NCBI RefSeq assembly: GCF_004363175.1 | Contig: NZ_SNYR01000004.1 | Span: 88,632 to 152,631 of the forward strand | From: Maritalea mobilis | Lineage (GTDB): Bacteria > Pseudomonadota > Alphaproteobacteria > Rhizobiales > Devosiaceae | Length of the DNA: 64,000 nt | Direction of reading: 5' to 3' | Part shown: positions 1 to 10,054 of the stretch, one piece after another | Position numbering within the stretch: the first letter of the stretch is position 1 | How the letters are laid out: the number at the start of each line of letters is the position of its first letter | The notes under the pieces: generated by a model | What the model was told of the DNA's origin: nothing | What the model saw: only the letters and a program-made list of their open reading frames with translations | The model's database searches: none | Translations under genes and position numbers: made by a program

Positions 1-3000
1 TGCTGTTCCTGTCTGGCGCCGCAAGCGCGGGCGGTGATGCCGAAGGCGACCGCCTTTATGATGTTGAGCATGTTATCGGCAGCGACTATGACGATGTGTT
101 TAATGGCACAGCGGGTGCAGAAAGCTTTGAGGGTGGCGATGGCGATGATCGCTTTAATGACTCCATGGGCGCAGACATTTATGTTGGCGGCAATGGCACT
201 GATACGGTCAGCTATTCCAGTTCTACAGCAGGCGTGACAGTCAGTCTGACCACCGGAGCCGGGGTTGGCGGATTTGCCGAAGGCGATAGTTTAAGCGAGA
301 TCGAAAATCTCATTGGCTCGGGATATGGCGATGTTCTGACAGGCGATGCGAATGTCAACGAAATTCGCGGGTCCAGCGGCAACGACACCATTTATGGTGG
401 TGATGGGAATGATGACTTGCGCGGTGATTCCGGCGACGACACAATCTATGGCGAAGCAGGCGATGACACACTTAGCGGCGGCGATGGATCAGACACGCTT
501 TATGGCGGTGCAGGCGATGATAACTTGGACGGTGGCGACGGTGATGACACACTGAACGGGGGTATTGGCGCCGATGTTATTGATGGTGGTTCCGGTGTTG
601 ATACGGTTGATTATTCCGATGCACTATCAGCAGTCGCAGCCGATCTAGGTGCCAATGTTGGAACACTTGGCGATGCTCTTGGCGACACGTTTAATTCGAT
701 CGAAAATATCACTGGCTCCGACTTCAATGACACTCTGATCGGCGGCGCCGGCAACAATGTGATTTCAGGCGGAGATGGCGATGATTTTATGTCTGGCCGC
801 GAAGGTAGCGATACGCTGGACGGGGGTGCGGGCATTGACACGGCAGACTATTCAACTGGTGGCACATCTGTAAGTATCTCCCTGATCAATGGTGGTACTG
901 CAGGTGACGCGCTTGGCGACAGTTTCAATTCAATCGAAAATGTGACCGGCACTAATTACGGCGATACGATTGAAGGCGATAATAACAACAACCAGATTGA
1001 TGGCGGCGCAGGCGCAGATACGCTTTACGACCTGGATGGCGATGATGTGGTGAATGCTGGGACCGGCAATGATTTGGTTTATGACGGCGCTGGCAACGAT
1101 ACCCACAATCTTGGCGACGGTAATGATGAAATTTATGGTGGTGCGGGAAGTGACGCCATTGATGGTGGTGCCGGAACGGATACATTGCGGTTCGATCATT
1201 CAAATACCGCTGTGAATGTTGATCTGCTTAACGGCACCGGCACAGGCGGCAATGCTGATGGCGACACTTATGCCAATATAGAGACCTTGTACGGTTCTCA
1301 GGGCAGCGACACCCTCACCGCAGATAATAACGGCAATTTGATTTATGCTGAAAATGGCAATGATGTTGTAACTGGTGGAACCGGAATTGACGAAATTCAC
1401 GGTGATGATGGCAATGACATTATTGATGGCGGCGCGGGTGACGATCGCCTCTATGGTGATAATGGCAGCGACACCATTACCGGCGGTGACGGTGATGATT
1501 ACATCTCTGGCGGCAATGGCAATGATATGTTTATTGGCGATGCCGGCAGTGACCAATATTTCGGCGGTGGCAACACCGACACAGTTGATTATTCAGGCTC
1601 AGGCTTTGCCGTTAATGTCGATTTAGAGGGCACCAGCACCGGCGGCACAGCAGAAGGCGACACTTACAACTCGGTAGAGCGGGTTATTGGCTCGAGCCAC
1701 AACGATACAATTTTGGGCAATGCCAGCAACAACCGACTAACCGGTGGCGATGGCGACGACAGCTTAAATGGTCGAGGTGGAGGTGACGTTCTCGACGGCG
1801 GTGATGGCACAGACACTGCAGATTATTCTGCGTCCGGTGCCATCAATATTAATCTATCCACCGGCACGCATACCGGTAGCCATGCCGCTGGCGATACACT
1901 TATTTCAATTGAACGCATTCTTGGTTCAAATAGTAGTGATAGCTTCACGGGTGGCACCACTGGCATCATTTTTGATGGCGGTAACGGCAACGATAATGTT
2001 GCGAGCCTTTCCGGCAATGATACACTGATTGGCGGCGCTGGGGTTGATACGCTCAACTATTCGGCGTCAGCATCTGCGGTGACCATCAACCTCGCCAGCA
2101 ACACATTGTCAGGCGGCAACGCCACAGGCGACACAATCTCTGGCTTCGAAAATATTATCGGTACAGTTGGGAATGATGACCTGACAGGTGACGCCAACGC
2201 CAATGATTTTGATGGTGGCGCGGGTGATGACACCATGGATGGCGCCGCAGGCAATGACACCATTGACGGTGAAGATGGTGATGACACCATCTATGGTGGT
2301 GATGGCAATGACCTAATTTCTGGCGGCGAAGATGATGATACCATTTATGGCGGTGCAGGCGCTGACAATCTGTCTGGTGATGATGATGATGACATCATTT
2401 ATGGTGGCGATGACAATGACACGATTGACGGTGGTGACGAGCAAGACCAGCTGTTTGGCGAGGCTGGTGACGACATAATTGATGGCGGATCTGGTGACGA
2501 CATAATTGCTGGTGGTGCTGGTGCTGACAATCTTGATGGCGGCACGGGCAATGACACGCTTGATTATTCCACTTCAAGCGCTGCCGTCACGATTGACCTG
2601 AACTCCAATAGCGCAAGTGGTGGCGATGCTACTGGCGACGCCATCGTAAATTTTGAACATGTTATTGGTTCGGCCCAGAATGATGGTCTGACGGGGGATG
2701 CGAACGACAACAATCTGACAGGTGGTGCGGGCAACGACGTTTTGATCGGCCTCGGAGGTGCGGATCAATTGGATGGTGGCAGCGGTACGGATAGTGTTGA
2801 TTATTCTGCATCTGGCGCAGGCGTAAATGTGCAACTGAATGGTTTGACATCCAGCGGTGGCGATGCAGAAGGCGACTTGCTCACCTCAATCGAAAATGTC
2901 ACTGGATCAGCATTTGACGATATTATTACCGGTGTTGGCGCAGATGAAGTGCTTTCTGGTGGTGACGGCAACGATACGCTAAGCGGCAATGGCGGCGCCG

Positions 3001-5050
3001 ATACATTAAACGGTGGCGACGGCGACGATGTTTTGAATGGTGGTGCAGGCGCGGACACGCTTGATGGTGGTGCAGGCACGGATACGATTGACTATTCAGA
3101 TTCCAGTACTTCGGTCCAAATTGATCTTGATGCCGGGACTGGCACAGGCGGCGACGCGCAGGGCGACACTATTTCCAATATTGAAAACGTCACAGGCTCC
3201 CTAGTTTCGGACACGATTGCTGGCGATGCTGGCAATAATGTATTGGACGGTCATGCCGGTAATGACACGATTACCGGTGGTGCGGGCAATGACACATTGA
3301 TCGGCAGTGACGGCAATGATGATCTACAAGGCGGCGATGGTGTCGACACGATTTCGGGCGGCAATGATGATGACACCATATCCGGGGGCGCGGGAGATGA
3401 CATTCTTGATGGTGACGCTGGCGATGATATTTTCACCGCTGACATTGGCGCAGACACAATTGACGGCGGCACAGGCACTGACACGGCAGACTATAGCGCC
3501 GCCGCGTCTGCTGTAACTATAAATTTGGACGGCACCGCGTCTGCTGGCGCCGAGGCTACTGGTGATGTTCTGACCAATGTGGAACGCGTCATTGGCTCTG
3601 ACTTTGCGGATCAGTTGAACGGCACGGCGGCCAACGAAACCTTTGAAGGCGGTGCGGGCGCAGACGTGCTCAATGCTGGCGCAGGCGATGATGTGATGGA
3701 TGGCGGCACAGGCGACGATATTTTCATCGCAGATGAGGGTGCCGACACCATGGATGGCGGCATTGGCAATGACCAGATTGACTATTCAACATCAGCCAGC
3801 GGCGTGACCGTTCATTTAGATGGCACTACCTCATCTGGTGGCGATGCGCAGGGCGATGTGTTGACCAACATTGAACAAGTCACAGGTTCTGCTTTTGACG
3901 ATCAGCTAAATGGTACTGCAGGCGCAGATACATTGATTGGTGGCAGCGGCGATGACGTGATTGCGGGCGGTGGCAGCGGCGATGTGCTGCAAGGCGGCAG
4001 CGGCAATGATACGTTGGACTACACGAACTCCAATGCGGGTGTCACCGTAGATCTTGGCAATAACTCGGCAAGCGGGGGACATGCCACCGGCGATACAATT
4101 TCTGGATTTGAAAATGTTACGGGGTCAGCCCACGCAGACGATTTGACCGGCTCAAGTGCCAACAATGTGATCAATGCCGGAGGTGGCAACGATACGATTA
4201 CAGCTGGCGTTGGCAACAATACTGTCAACGCTGGTAGTGGCCATGACACCATTATCGCAGGCGCGGGCGTCGATATTGTTGATGGTGGCAGCGGCGATGA
4301 TCATATGGATTATAGCGGGTCAGCTTCCGGTGTGACAGTAAGTTTGGATGGATCAGCCTCCAGCGGAGGTGATGCGGCCGGCGATCAACTCAGCAATATT
4401 GAAGAAGTTACGGGCTCTTCGAGCAATGATGTGTTCAACGGTACAGGCGCAAGCGAAACCTTCAACGGTGGTGCGGGCAATGACGAATTCAATGCGGGCG
4501 CCGGCGACGATGTGATGAATGGCGGAGCTGGCGATGATGTATTCTATGGCGATGCGGGGGCGGACATCATTTCTGGTGGTGCCGATACGGATAGCGTGGA
4601 CTATTCTGGATCGAGCGCAGGCGTCACGGTAAATCTTGATGGTACTGTTTCAGCTGGCGGTGATGCCGCCGGGGACCAACTTAACGGTATTGAACAAGTT
4701 ATCGGGTCTGATTATGCAGATGTGATCAACGGCACCAACGCCAACGAAACACTGGATGGTGGCGCTGGGGATGACACGCTGATCGGCGGTGGAGGCGCAG
4801 ACATAATTATCGGTGGCGCAGGCGCTGATACCGCGGACTATTCCGCTTCTGGATCGGGAATCATCCTTAATTTGGATGGCTCCACCTCTTCTGGCGGAGA
4901 TGCAACTGGCGACCAAGTGTCTGGTGTAGAAAATGTCATTGGTTCCGCCTTTGATGACACGATCAATGGCACAGGCGCTAATGAAAGCTTCACCTCCAAT
5001 GGTGGTGCCGACAATCTGCTTGGTGCAGGTGGTGACGATAGCTTCTTGGT
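1..5050 (+). repeat. RTX super-repeat array
   Basis: About 17 modules of roughly 75-140 codons each combine one DYS-type spacer with one to several GGxGxDxLx nonapeptide blocks. The modules differ from one another at nucleotide level but share phrases such as ggcggcgatgc and gatggtggc. The varying number of nonapeptides per module suggests expansion and contraction by recombination. Confidence 0.85.
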
Positions 5051-5420
5051 GGATGCAGATACGTTAGACTTGTCAGCATCTATTGATGGCGGATCAGGCA
5101 ATGACCGTGTTGAATTTGCTTCCGGTACAGGCACAATTGATGACGAGGCCATTCTAGACAGCCTTTTGACCGACATAGAAGTAATCGACTTCACAAATGC
5201 CGGTGTTGATGCAGATCTGGCCCTAAGCTCAACCGATATTCAAAATATGACCGACGGCAACAATGTGCTGACGTTGGAAACAGATGCAGGCGACAGCATC
5301 TCAATAACCGATCCTGGTACAAATGTTGTCGTTACCGCCGGGGCGGGCACAACTACCTATACGATATATGACGATGCCACCCACACTACTGAAATTGCTC
5401 AGCTGGTGGTCAATAGCTAA
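1..5420 (+). CDS. Giant RTX calcium-binding repeat protein (5' end outside window)
   Basis: The reading frame is open from base 3 to a TAA at 5418-5420, so about 1805 residues are visible and the true start lies upstream. The first visible residues are already repeat sequence. The protein is built from GGxGxDxLxGG nonapeptides, the RTX motif that folds into a calcium-binding parallel beta-roll, alternating with a spacer of the form DYSxSxxGVTVxLDG, then GGDAxGDxLxxIExVxGS. I count 16 full spacers plus one partial. The last ~110 residues lack repeats and are rich in D, T, I and V, as expected of an uncleaved C-terminal type I secretion signal. By family it is secreted and folds in external calcium. 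Adhesin or surface-layer function is inferred. The HlyD and ABC exporter genes that follow are the likely secretion partners. Confidence 0.93.
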   Translation, partial: LFLSGAASAGGDAEGDRLYDVEHVIGSDYDDVFNGTAGAESFEGGDGDDRFNDSMGADIYVGGNGTDTVSYSSSTAGVTVSLTTGAGVGGFAEGDSLSEIENLIGSGYGDVLTGDANVNEIRGSSGNDTIYGGDGNDDLRGDSGDDTIYGEAGDDTLSGGDGSDTLYGGAGDDNLDGGDGDDTLNGGIGADVIDGGSGVDTVDYSDALSAVAADLGANVGTLGDALGDTFNSIENITGSDFNDTLIGGAGNNVISGGDGDDFMSGREGSDTLDGGAGIDTADYSTGGTSVSISLINGGTAGDALGDSFNSIENVTGTNYGDTIEGDNNNNQIDGGAGADTLYDLDGDDVVNAGTGNDLVYDGAGNDTHNLGDGNDEIYGGAGSDAIDGGAGTDTLRFDHSNTAVNVDLLNGTGTGGNADGDTYANIETLYGSQGSDTLTADNNGNLIYAENGNDVVTGGTGIDEIHGDDGNDIIDGGAGDDRLYGDNGSDTITGGDGDDYISGGNGNDMFIGDAGSDQYFGGGNTDTVDYSGSGFAVNVDLEGTSTGGTAEGDTYNSVERVIGSSHNDTILGNASNNRLTGGDGDDSLNGRGGGDVLDGGDGTDTADYSASGAININLSTGTHTGSHAAGDTLISIERILGSNSSDSFTGGTTGIIFDGGNGNDNVASLSGNDTLIGGAGVDTLNYSASASAVTINLASNTLSGGNATGDTISGFENIIGTVGNDDLTGDANANDFDGGAGDDTMDGAAGNDTIDGEDGDDTIYGGDGNDLISGGEDDDTIYGGAGADNLSGDDDDDIIYGGDDNDTIDGGDEQDQLFGEAGDDIIDGGSGDDIIAGGAGADNLDGGTGNDTLDYSTSSAAVTIDLNSNSASGGDATGDAIVNFEHVIGSAQNDGLTGDANDNNLTGGAGNDVLIGLGGADQLDGGSGTDSVDYSASGAGVNVQLNGLTSSGGDAEGDLLTSIENVTGSAFDDIITGVGADEVLSGGDGNDTLSGNGGADTLNGGDGDDVLNGGAGADTLDGGAGTDTIDYSDSSTSVQIDLDAGTGTGGDAQGDTISNIENVTGSLVSDTIAGDAGNNVLDGHAGNDTITGGAGNDTLIGSDGNDDLQGGDGVDTISGGNDDDTISGGAGDDILDGDAGDDIFTADIGADTIDGGTGTDTADYSAAASAVTINLDGTASAGAEATGDVLTNVERVIGSDFADQLNGTAANETFEGGAGADVLNAGAGDDVMDGGTGDDIFIADEGADTMDGGIGNDQIDYSTSASGVTVHLDGTTSSGGDAQGDVLTNIEQVTGSAFDDQLNGTAGADTLIGGSGDDVIAGGGSGDVLQGGSGNDTLDYTNSNAGVTVDLGNNSASGGHATGDTISGFENVTGSAHADDLTGSSANNVINAGGGNDTITAGVGNNTVNAGSGHDTIIAGAGVDIVDGGSGDDHMDYSGSASGVTVSLDGSASSGGDAAGDQLSNIEEVTGSSSNDVFNGTGASETFNGGAGNDEFNAGAGDDVMNGGAGDDVFYGDAGADIISGGADTDSVDYSGSSAGVTVNLDGTVSAGGDAAGDQLNGIEQVIGSDYADVINGTNANETLDGGAGDDTLIGGGGADIIIGGAGADTADYSASGSGIILNLDGSTSSGGDATGDQVSGVENVIGSAFDDTINGTGANESFTSNGGADNLLGAGGDDSFLVDADTLDLSASIDGGSGNDRVEFASGTGTIDDEAILDSLLTDIEVIDFTNAGVDADLALSSTDIQNMTDGNNVLTLETDAGDSISITDPGTNVVVTAGAGTTTYTIYDDATHTTEIAQLVVNS

Positions 5421-5426
5421 GTAAAT

Positions 5427-5449
5427 AGGTGCCGAAAGTTTCGGCACCT
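5427..5449. terminator. Bidirectional intrinsic terminator
   Basis: A perfect 11-bp inverted repeat, AGGTGCCGAAA and TTTCGGCACCT, is centred on 5438. It lies between the convergent stops of the RTX gene (5420) and the HlyD gene (5459). There is a short T-rich tail on the plus strand and A-rich flank on the other side. The position suits termination of both transcripts. Confidence 0.75.
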
Positions 5450-5458
5450 TATTCCAGA

Positions 5459-6808
5459 TTATTGTCGGAAAGCGTTGGACTGAACTCGACGAACCGGGCG
5501 GAGCAAATAGTCCAGCACGGTGTGTGACCCGGTGAGAATGTTCACTTCGGCTAACATACCGGGCACGATAGGGTTATTGTCGCCCAATGTTGCACCGTCT
5601 GCGCGCACCCGCACGCGGAAATAAGGATTACCCTTTTCGTCCTGCAAGGCATCAGGGGAGATTTCTACCACCTCACCTTTCAGCCCGCCATAGACGGTAT
5701 AGTCATACGCGCTGATCTTTATCACGGCTTCCAAGCCCGGCCACACATTGGCACGGTCTTTAGGCGACAGGCGCGCATCCACCGCGATTGAGAGGTCATC
5801 AGGCACAATTTGGGCCAACACTTGGCCTGGTTGAACAACGCCATTGACTGTGGAAACCAGTAGCCGGTTGATCCGCCCGTCAATTGGGGCCACAACATTT
5901 GTACGTGATTTGCGATCAACCATCGCGGTGATTGCTTCGTTTAGTTTGGCTATGGTCACTGCCACTTCGGCGGCTTCTTTTTCTGCATCGGCGCGCGCTC
6001 GTGTGGTCAATTCGTTTTGTCGCCTCAGCACTTCATCTAACTCAGATTGAATAGCCGGCACTCTAAATTCGAGATCATTTATCTGTGTTACTACCTGCTG
6101 CAAGCTGCTTTCGCGTGACAAAAGTTCATTGCGTGAGGCGGCGCCAGATTTGACAAGGCCGCGATAGCTCTCAACTTGCTCAAACAGTAGGTCATATTCT
6201 TTGCGTTTATTTTCTAGCCGCAATTTATGTTCGGAAAGGCTTAGCCGTTGCTGTCTCGCCTGATCTTCGAAAATCAAAAATTGATCTTTCAGGTTCGCTT
6301 GGCGCCGTTCAAAAATTTGCTGCTCATTGGCAACTGCTTGCGGTTGATCTGCAAACAAATCATCAGGCGGCACCATTTGGCTGGCCCCCTCTGCTTCGGC
6401 CATAAGTCGCACATGCCGGGCACGTTGAGAGGCCAGTTCCAAGCGTGTCTGTTCGAGTTCAGCTTTTGAAAAGCTGTTTTCGATGCGCAGTAGCACATCG
6501 CCTTGCACAACGCTGTCGCCCTCTTGTACCAAAATGTCGGAAATTAGGCCTCCTTCCATATGCTGAATATTGCGGTTTTGCTCAGTGGAAATAATCCGGC
6601 CCCCGCCGCGCGTCACTTCATCGAGGCTCGTGAAGGCGGACCAGATTAGAAACAGCAGCAGTCCTACTGCAATAACGAGCAAAAACAATCCATTTGCGTG
6701 CCGATCAATTTGATCGGTGCGCCGGGCAAAGCTCGAGTCCTGTCGGGCCGTGCCAACCTTATTTGGCAATGTTGGATTTGCAGTGTCCATGAATGAAAAC
6801 CGAGTCAT
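5459..6808 (-). CDS. HlyD-family type I secretion periplasmic adaptor
   Basis: This 449-residue protein has a short cytoplasmic N-terminus, one transmembrane segment at about residues 40-60, then a lipoyl/barrel-sandwich half beginning at TRGGGRIISTEQNRNIQHME. A long coiled-coil hairpin (about 120-290) follows, then the second lipoyl half (VVAPIDGRINRL) and a beta-barrel domain (PGQVLAQIVPDD). This is the order of HlyD/PrtE adaptors, and the length is typical. Such adaptors link the inner-membrane ABC exporter to a TolC-type channel; no TolC is in the window. The gene is convergent with the RTX gene and divergent from the exporter gene. A second in-frame ATG at 6790 is an equally possible start, as neither has a convincing ribosome site. 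Confidence 0.92.
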   Translation of the reverse strand: MTRFSFMDTANPTLPNKVGTARQDSSFARRTDQIDRHANGLFLLVIAVGLLLFLIWSAFTSLDEVTRGGGRIISTEQNRNIQHMEGGLISDILVQEGDSVVQGDVLLRIENSFSKAELEQTRLELASQRARHVRLMAEAEGASQMVPPDDLFADQPQAVANEQQIFERRQANLKDQFLIFEDQARQQRLSLSEHKLRLENKRKEYDLLFEQVESYRGLVKSGAASRNELLSRESSLQQVVTQINDLEFRVPAIQSELDEVLRRQNELTTRARADAEKEAAEVAVTIAKLNEAITAMVDRKSRTNVVAPIDGRINRLLVSTVNGVVQPGQVLAQIVPDDLSIAVDARLSPKDRANVWPGLEAVIKISAYDYTVYGGLKGEVVEISPDALQDEKGNPYFRVRVRADGATLGDNNPIVPGMLAEVNILTGSHTVLDYLLRPVRRVQSNAFRQ

Positions 6809-6907
6809 TTCGCGAATGAAATGATTAGACCTTATTAACCTTAACTAAATCTTTAAACAGGTCAGGTTAGGTAGAAATAATATAAAGATTTTAAAAAGTT
6901 ACATATT

Positions 6908-9166
6908 TTGTCTCAGCAATTGGCCAAATCGATAGATGCGGGCGCAGCGTCAAATGAAACATCGCCAGTGGCGGTGGGTGAGCTTGACTTGCGCAAGGGA
7001 AAGTGGACGGAAAGCCAAAGCACGCGCGATGCCCAAAAAATCGAGTTTGCAGGATTTTTCTTTCCGGTGGCCGTGTGCAAAATTGCTAAAACTTGGCTGG
7101 GGGTTAATGCCCCGTCTGAGAGCGAGATTTTAGCGAGATTTGGTGCTTATCCGGCGCAGGAAACGCTGAAGAGCCTCGCCAAAGAGGTGCAGGCCGAACT
7201 TGGCTTTCATCGGGATCGCCCACAGCATTTGCTGCGACAGTCTTTTCCCCTACTGGCTGAGTTGAAGGACAATAAAGCGCTGATCATTTTAAGTGCTGAG
7301 CAAAACCACTTTAATGTGTTGGGTGAATCTGGCCGTCAAAAAATCAGCGCCGAACAATTGTTGCATAATCTCACAGGCAATTGGCTGCGCGTCCATCAAA
7401 CCATTAAGGCTGATCAGCGGGCCAATCATGACGCGGAGCAGCGAAACAATCCTCCGCAAGAACCTGCACTTTGGCCAGCGTTGAAACGCTTAACGGCGAT
7501 GGCCACACAAAATTACCGTCCCTTCTTTGTGCGACTTCTAACGGCGGCTTTTTTGTCGAATTTGCTGTTGGTGGTGCTGCCACTCTTTATCACGATTGTT
7601 TATGACCGTGTGGTGCCGCATGGCGCTTTTGAAACGCTGACTGCGCTCACTTTGGGCGTGGTGCTAGCCTTGTTGATCGATGTCGGTTTGCGTGCGTCGC
7701 GCGTAAATATGCAGGAAGCGATTGGGGTTAAACTTGGTCTCAATTTGCAATCTGCGCTTTATCGAAAGCTCGTTAGTGTTCCCTTGGCCACTGGGCAACA
7801 ATTTGCCAAGGGCTTCACTTCCACTATAAATGAAATGGATCATGCCTCCTTGCTTGTGCCGACCCTTGTTACAGGCCTTTTGGCGGACCTTCCCTTTGTC
7901 ATCTTGATGCTTGCGCTAGTTTACACGCTTACTGGGGTTGTGGTGTTGGTGCCTATCTGCGGCATTTTGATTATTGGCGCGGCAGTTGCGTGGGGTAGTT
8001 TCAATACGCAAAAAAATGCGCGTGCGACGCATGATGCCCGCGTAGAAGTGCAAGATCAGGCGAATGAAACCTGCGCCACGTTGGCTACGGCAAAAGCGAC
8101 GCGAACGGAACATTTATTGCTTGATAGATGGGAGCGGCGCACAGACAATAGTGCATATCTCAACCATAAAACTCGGCAAGCCAGCGCGTTCTCAACGCAG
8201 TTAATGCTCAACATCACCCAGCTCACAATTGTGATGACCATTGTGGTGGGCGCCATCGAGGTAAATGCTGGCATGATGACATTGGGCAACTTGGCCGCAG
8301 CAACCTTGCTTGTTGGGCGTATTATCTCTCCCATCAGCCAGTTGATTATGCAATTGGGCCAAATTGGCAACTTGAAAAGCGGCATTACCAAAGCGATGAC
8401 TTTGTTGGATTTGCCGGAAGAAGCTGGCGGAGATAGTACCCATTCAGGCGCACAAATCGAGGGCAATATCTCCCTACGCAACCTATCTTTCTCCTATCCA
8501 GGCGCCGCTGACCCTAGTTTGAAAAATATCAATCTAGACATACGTGCTGGCGAGCGGATCGGCATTATCGGCCGAAATGGCGGTGGTAAATCGACTTTGC
8601 TTAAATTGATTCCGCGCCTCTATGCCCCAACCGAGGGGCAGCTGATGTTTGATGGTTATGATGCACGGCAAATCTCACCGTTCATATTACGCCAGTCTAT
8701 CGGATATATGAGCCAAGACACGGTTCTGATGAATGATAGTGTGCGGGCTAACATTCTTAATGGCGTTGAGAACGCGGCCCCTGAATGGTTAGCGAAGATC
8801 TCAAATATTTCTGGCGTTGGTGAAATTGTGCAGCGCCATCCGCAGGGATTCAACTTACCAGTTGGTCCAAGGGGTGAACATTTATCGGGCGGTGAGCGGC
8901 AGGCTGTCGGTCTGGCGCGCACCCTGGCTGCAAATCCAAAAATCTTGCTGTTGGACGAGCCAACGTCAGCAATGGACAACACCACTGAGGCGGCGTTGAT
9001 CCAAAAAATGCCGGAAGTCTTGACAGATCGCACATTGATCGTGGCCACCCACCGCATGCAGCTTTTGCGTTTGGTTGATCGGATTATTTGGATCGAAAAC
9101 GGTGTCATCATGGCCGATGGCCCCCGCGATCAAGTTCTGCAAAAATTGCAGTCAAAGGCGAGTTAG
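6908..9166 (+). CDS. Type I secretion ABC transporter (permease-ATPase, degenerate C39-like N-terminus)
   Basis: A 752-residue half-transporter of the HlyB/LapB kind. Residues about 45-150 resemble the C39 peptidase-like domain: a Cys near 57 and a QNHFNVL segment are present, but the catalytic context is not convincing, so a substrate-docking role is likelier than cleavage. Six transmembrane helices lie at about 205-480. The ATPase domain has Walker A GRNGGGKST (about 555), LSGGERQ, Walker B ILLLDEPTSAMD and H-loop ATHR. No in-frame ATG exists near the N-terminus and a stop lies at 6878, so the start must fall between 6881 and the chosen TTG at 6908. It probably exports the RTX protein next door. 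The next gene begins 9 nt after its stop, with its ribosome site overlapping that stop. Confidence 0.9.
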   Translation: MSQQLAKSIDAGAASNETSPVAVGELDLRKGKWTESQSTRDAQKIEFAGFFFPVAVCKIAKTWLGVNAPSESEILARFGAYPAQETLKSLAKEVQAELGFHRDRPQHLLRQSFPLLAELKDNKALIILSAEQNHFNVLGESGRQKISAEQLLHNLTGNWLRVHQTIKADQRANHDAEQRNNPPQEPALWPALKRLTAMATQNYRPFFVRLLTAAFLSNLLLVVLPLFITIVYDRVVPHGAFETLTALTLGVVLALLIDVGLRASRVNMQEAIGVKLGLNLQSALYRKLVSVPLATGQQFAKGFTSTINEMDHASLLVPTLVTGLLADLPFVILMLALVYTLTGVVVLVPICGILIIGAAVAWGSFNTQKNARATHDARVEVQDQANETCATLATAKATRTEHLLLDRWERRTDNSAYLNHKTRQASAFSTQLMLNITQLTIVMTIVVGAIEVNAGMMTLGNLAAATLLVGRIISPISQLIMQLGQIGNLKSGITKAMTLLDLPEEAGGDSTHSGAQIEGNISLRNLSFSYPGAADPSLKNINLDIRAGERIGIIGRNGGGKSTLLKLIPRLYAPTEGQLMFDGYDARQISPFILRQSIGYMSQDTVLMNDSVRANILNGVENAAPEWLAKISNISGVGEIVQRHPQGFNLPVGPRGEHLSGGERQAVGLARTLAANPKILLLDEPTSAMDNTTEAALIQKMPEVLTDRTLIVATHRMQLLRLVDRIIWIENGVIMADGPRDQVLQKLQSKAS

Positions 9167-9175
9167 GAGATAATC

Positions 9176-9940
9176 ATGGCACGCCGTCTTGAGGAAGAAG
9201 ATAACCACTGGCCGGGCTTTGTGGATGCGCTCTCCACGATTGTGATGGTGGTGACGTTTCTGCTGATTATTCTGGGCATTGTGATTTTTGCTATTTCTCA
9301 GCAGATCGCAAAAACAGTGGTGACTGCAGAAGTTTCTGGCAAACCGCCCACCGAACAAATCGAAAATGATGTTTTAGACGAGAACACACCTCAGGTCGCC
9401 GAAGTGAAGCCGGAGGGCGAGCCGGTGGAAAAACAACCCACCCCTGCTCCAAGCGATGTTGGCATTAAAGAGCCCCAGCAAAGCGATACGCTGACGCAAG
9501 CAGAAGCTGTTGAAACTCAAAATGAGCTGCAAATTCAATCGCGACGGGTGATTGAGGAGAAGCAAGTGGTGGTGGCCACTGAAGAGGAAGCTTCAAAAGA
9601 AACGCCCGATGAAGTCGTGGTCGAAAGTGCTGCACAAATTCTGACGGTTATATTCAAAGGCAAAGGCCTTGAAGTGACCGAGGATGCAGGCGCGGAAATT
9701 CAAACTTTCTTGGAAGAAAATCGCGACCAATTGCGGGGTGCAAAGCTAACCGCTTGGGGCTTTTACGATCCTGCAGCTACTGCACAGTCGCAAGCCAAAC
9801 GCAAAGCCTACTTCCGGGTGCTCTCTGTGCGCAACGTGTTGATCAATTCAGGATTTGAGGGAGAAAGCCTCACCATTAATGTGCGCCCTGCCCCAACCGC
9901 TGAGGAAATTGACCAAGTGCGGGTTTTCGTCGGTGAATAG
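9176..9940 (+). CDS. MotB-like membrane protein with degenerate OmpA-like C-terminus
   Basis: This 254-residue protein begins with HWPGFVDALSTIVMVVTFLL, a single transmembrane segment at about 11-40. Its Asp in FVDALST matches the ion-binding Asp of MotB (ADLMT). A Glu/Pro/Val-rich linker (about 50-150) spans the periplasm. The last 100 residues resemble the OmpA peptidoglycan-binding fold (beta segment LTVIFKGKGLEV, WGFYDP, then an Arg-containing SVRNVLINSGF), but the usual peptidoglycan-contact motif is poorly kept. TAGGAG ending 7 nt before the ATG overlaps the ABC exporter stop, so the two genes are co-transcribed. I infer it pairs with the MotA-like product of the next gene. It is too short and divergent to be the flagellar MotB. 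Confidence 0.75.
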   Translation: MARRLEEEDNHWPGFVDALSTIVMVVTFLLIILGIVIFAISQQIAKTVVTAEVSGKPPTEQIENDVLDENTPQVAEVKPEGEPVEKQPTPAPSDVGIKEPQQSDTLTQAEAVETQNELQIQSRRVIEEKQVVVATEEEASKETPDEVVVESAAQILTVIFKGKGLEVTEDAGAEIQTFLEENRDQLRGAKLTAWGFYDPAATAQSQAKRKAYFRVLSVRNVLINSGFEGESLTINVRPAPTAEEIDQVRVFVGE

Positions 9941-10054
9941 TTCTTAAAACTGAATATCTAAATCCGAACAATTAGTTGCAGTTTTTCTTAACCAAATCTG
10001 CATCTATCCCTGTCAGCCTTGGAACCAAAGCTTGCGTATTTTAGGTAATTTCGA

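Noticed and set aside
1..5050. CRISPR-like regular repeats
   Set aside because: The repetition is in-frame coding RTX sequence with diverged units, with no constant direct repeats and unique spacers.
611..5194. Numerous minus-strand open frames opposite the RTX gene
   Set aside because: They are shadows of the repetitive codons: low-complexity Ser/Pro/Ala or His/Arg strings without ribosome sites or domains.
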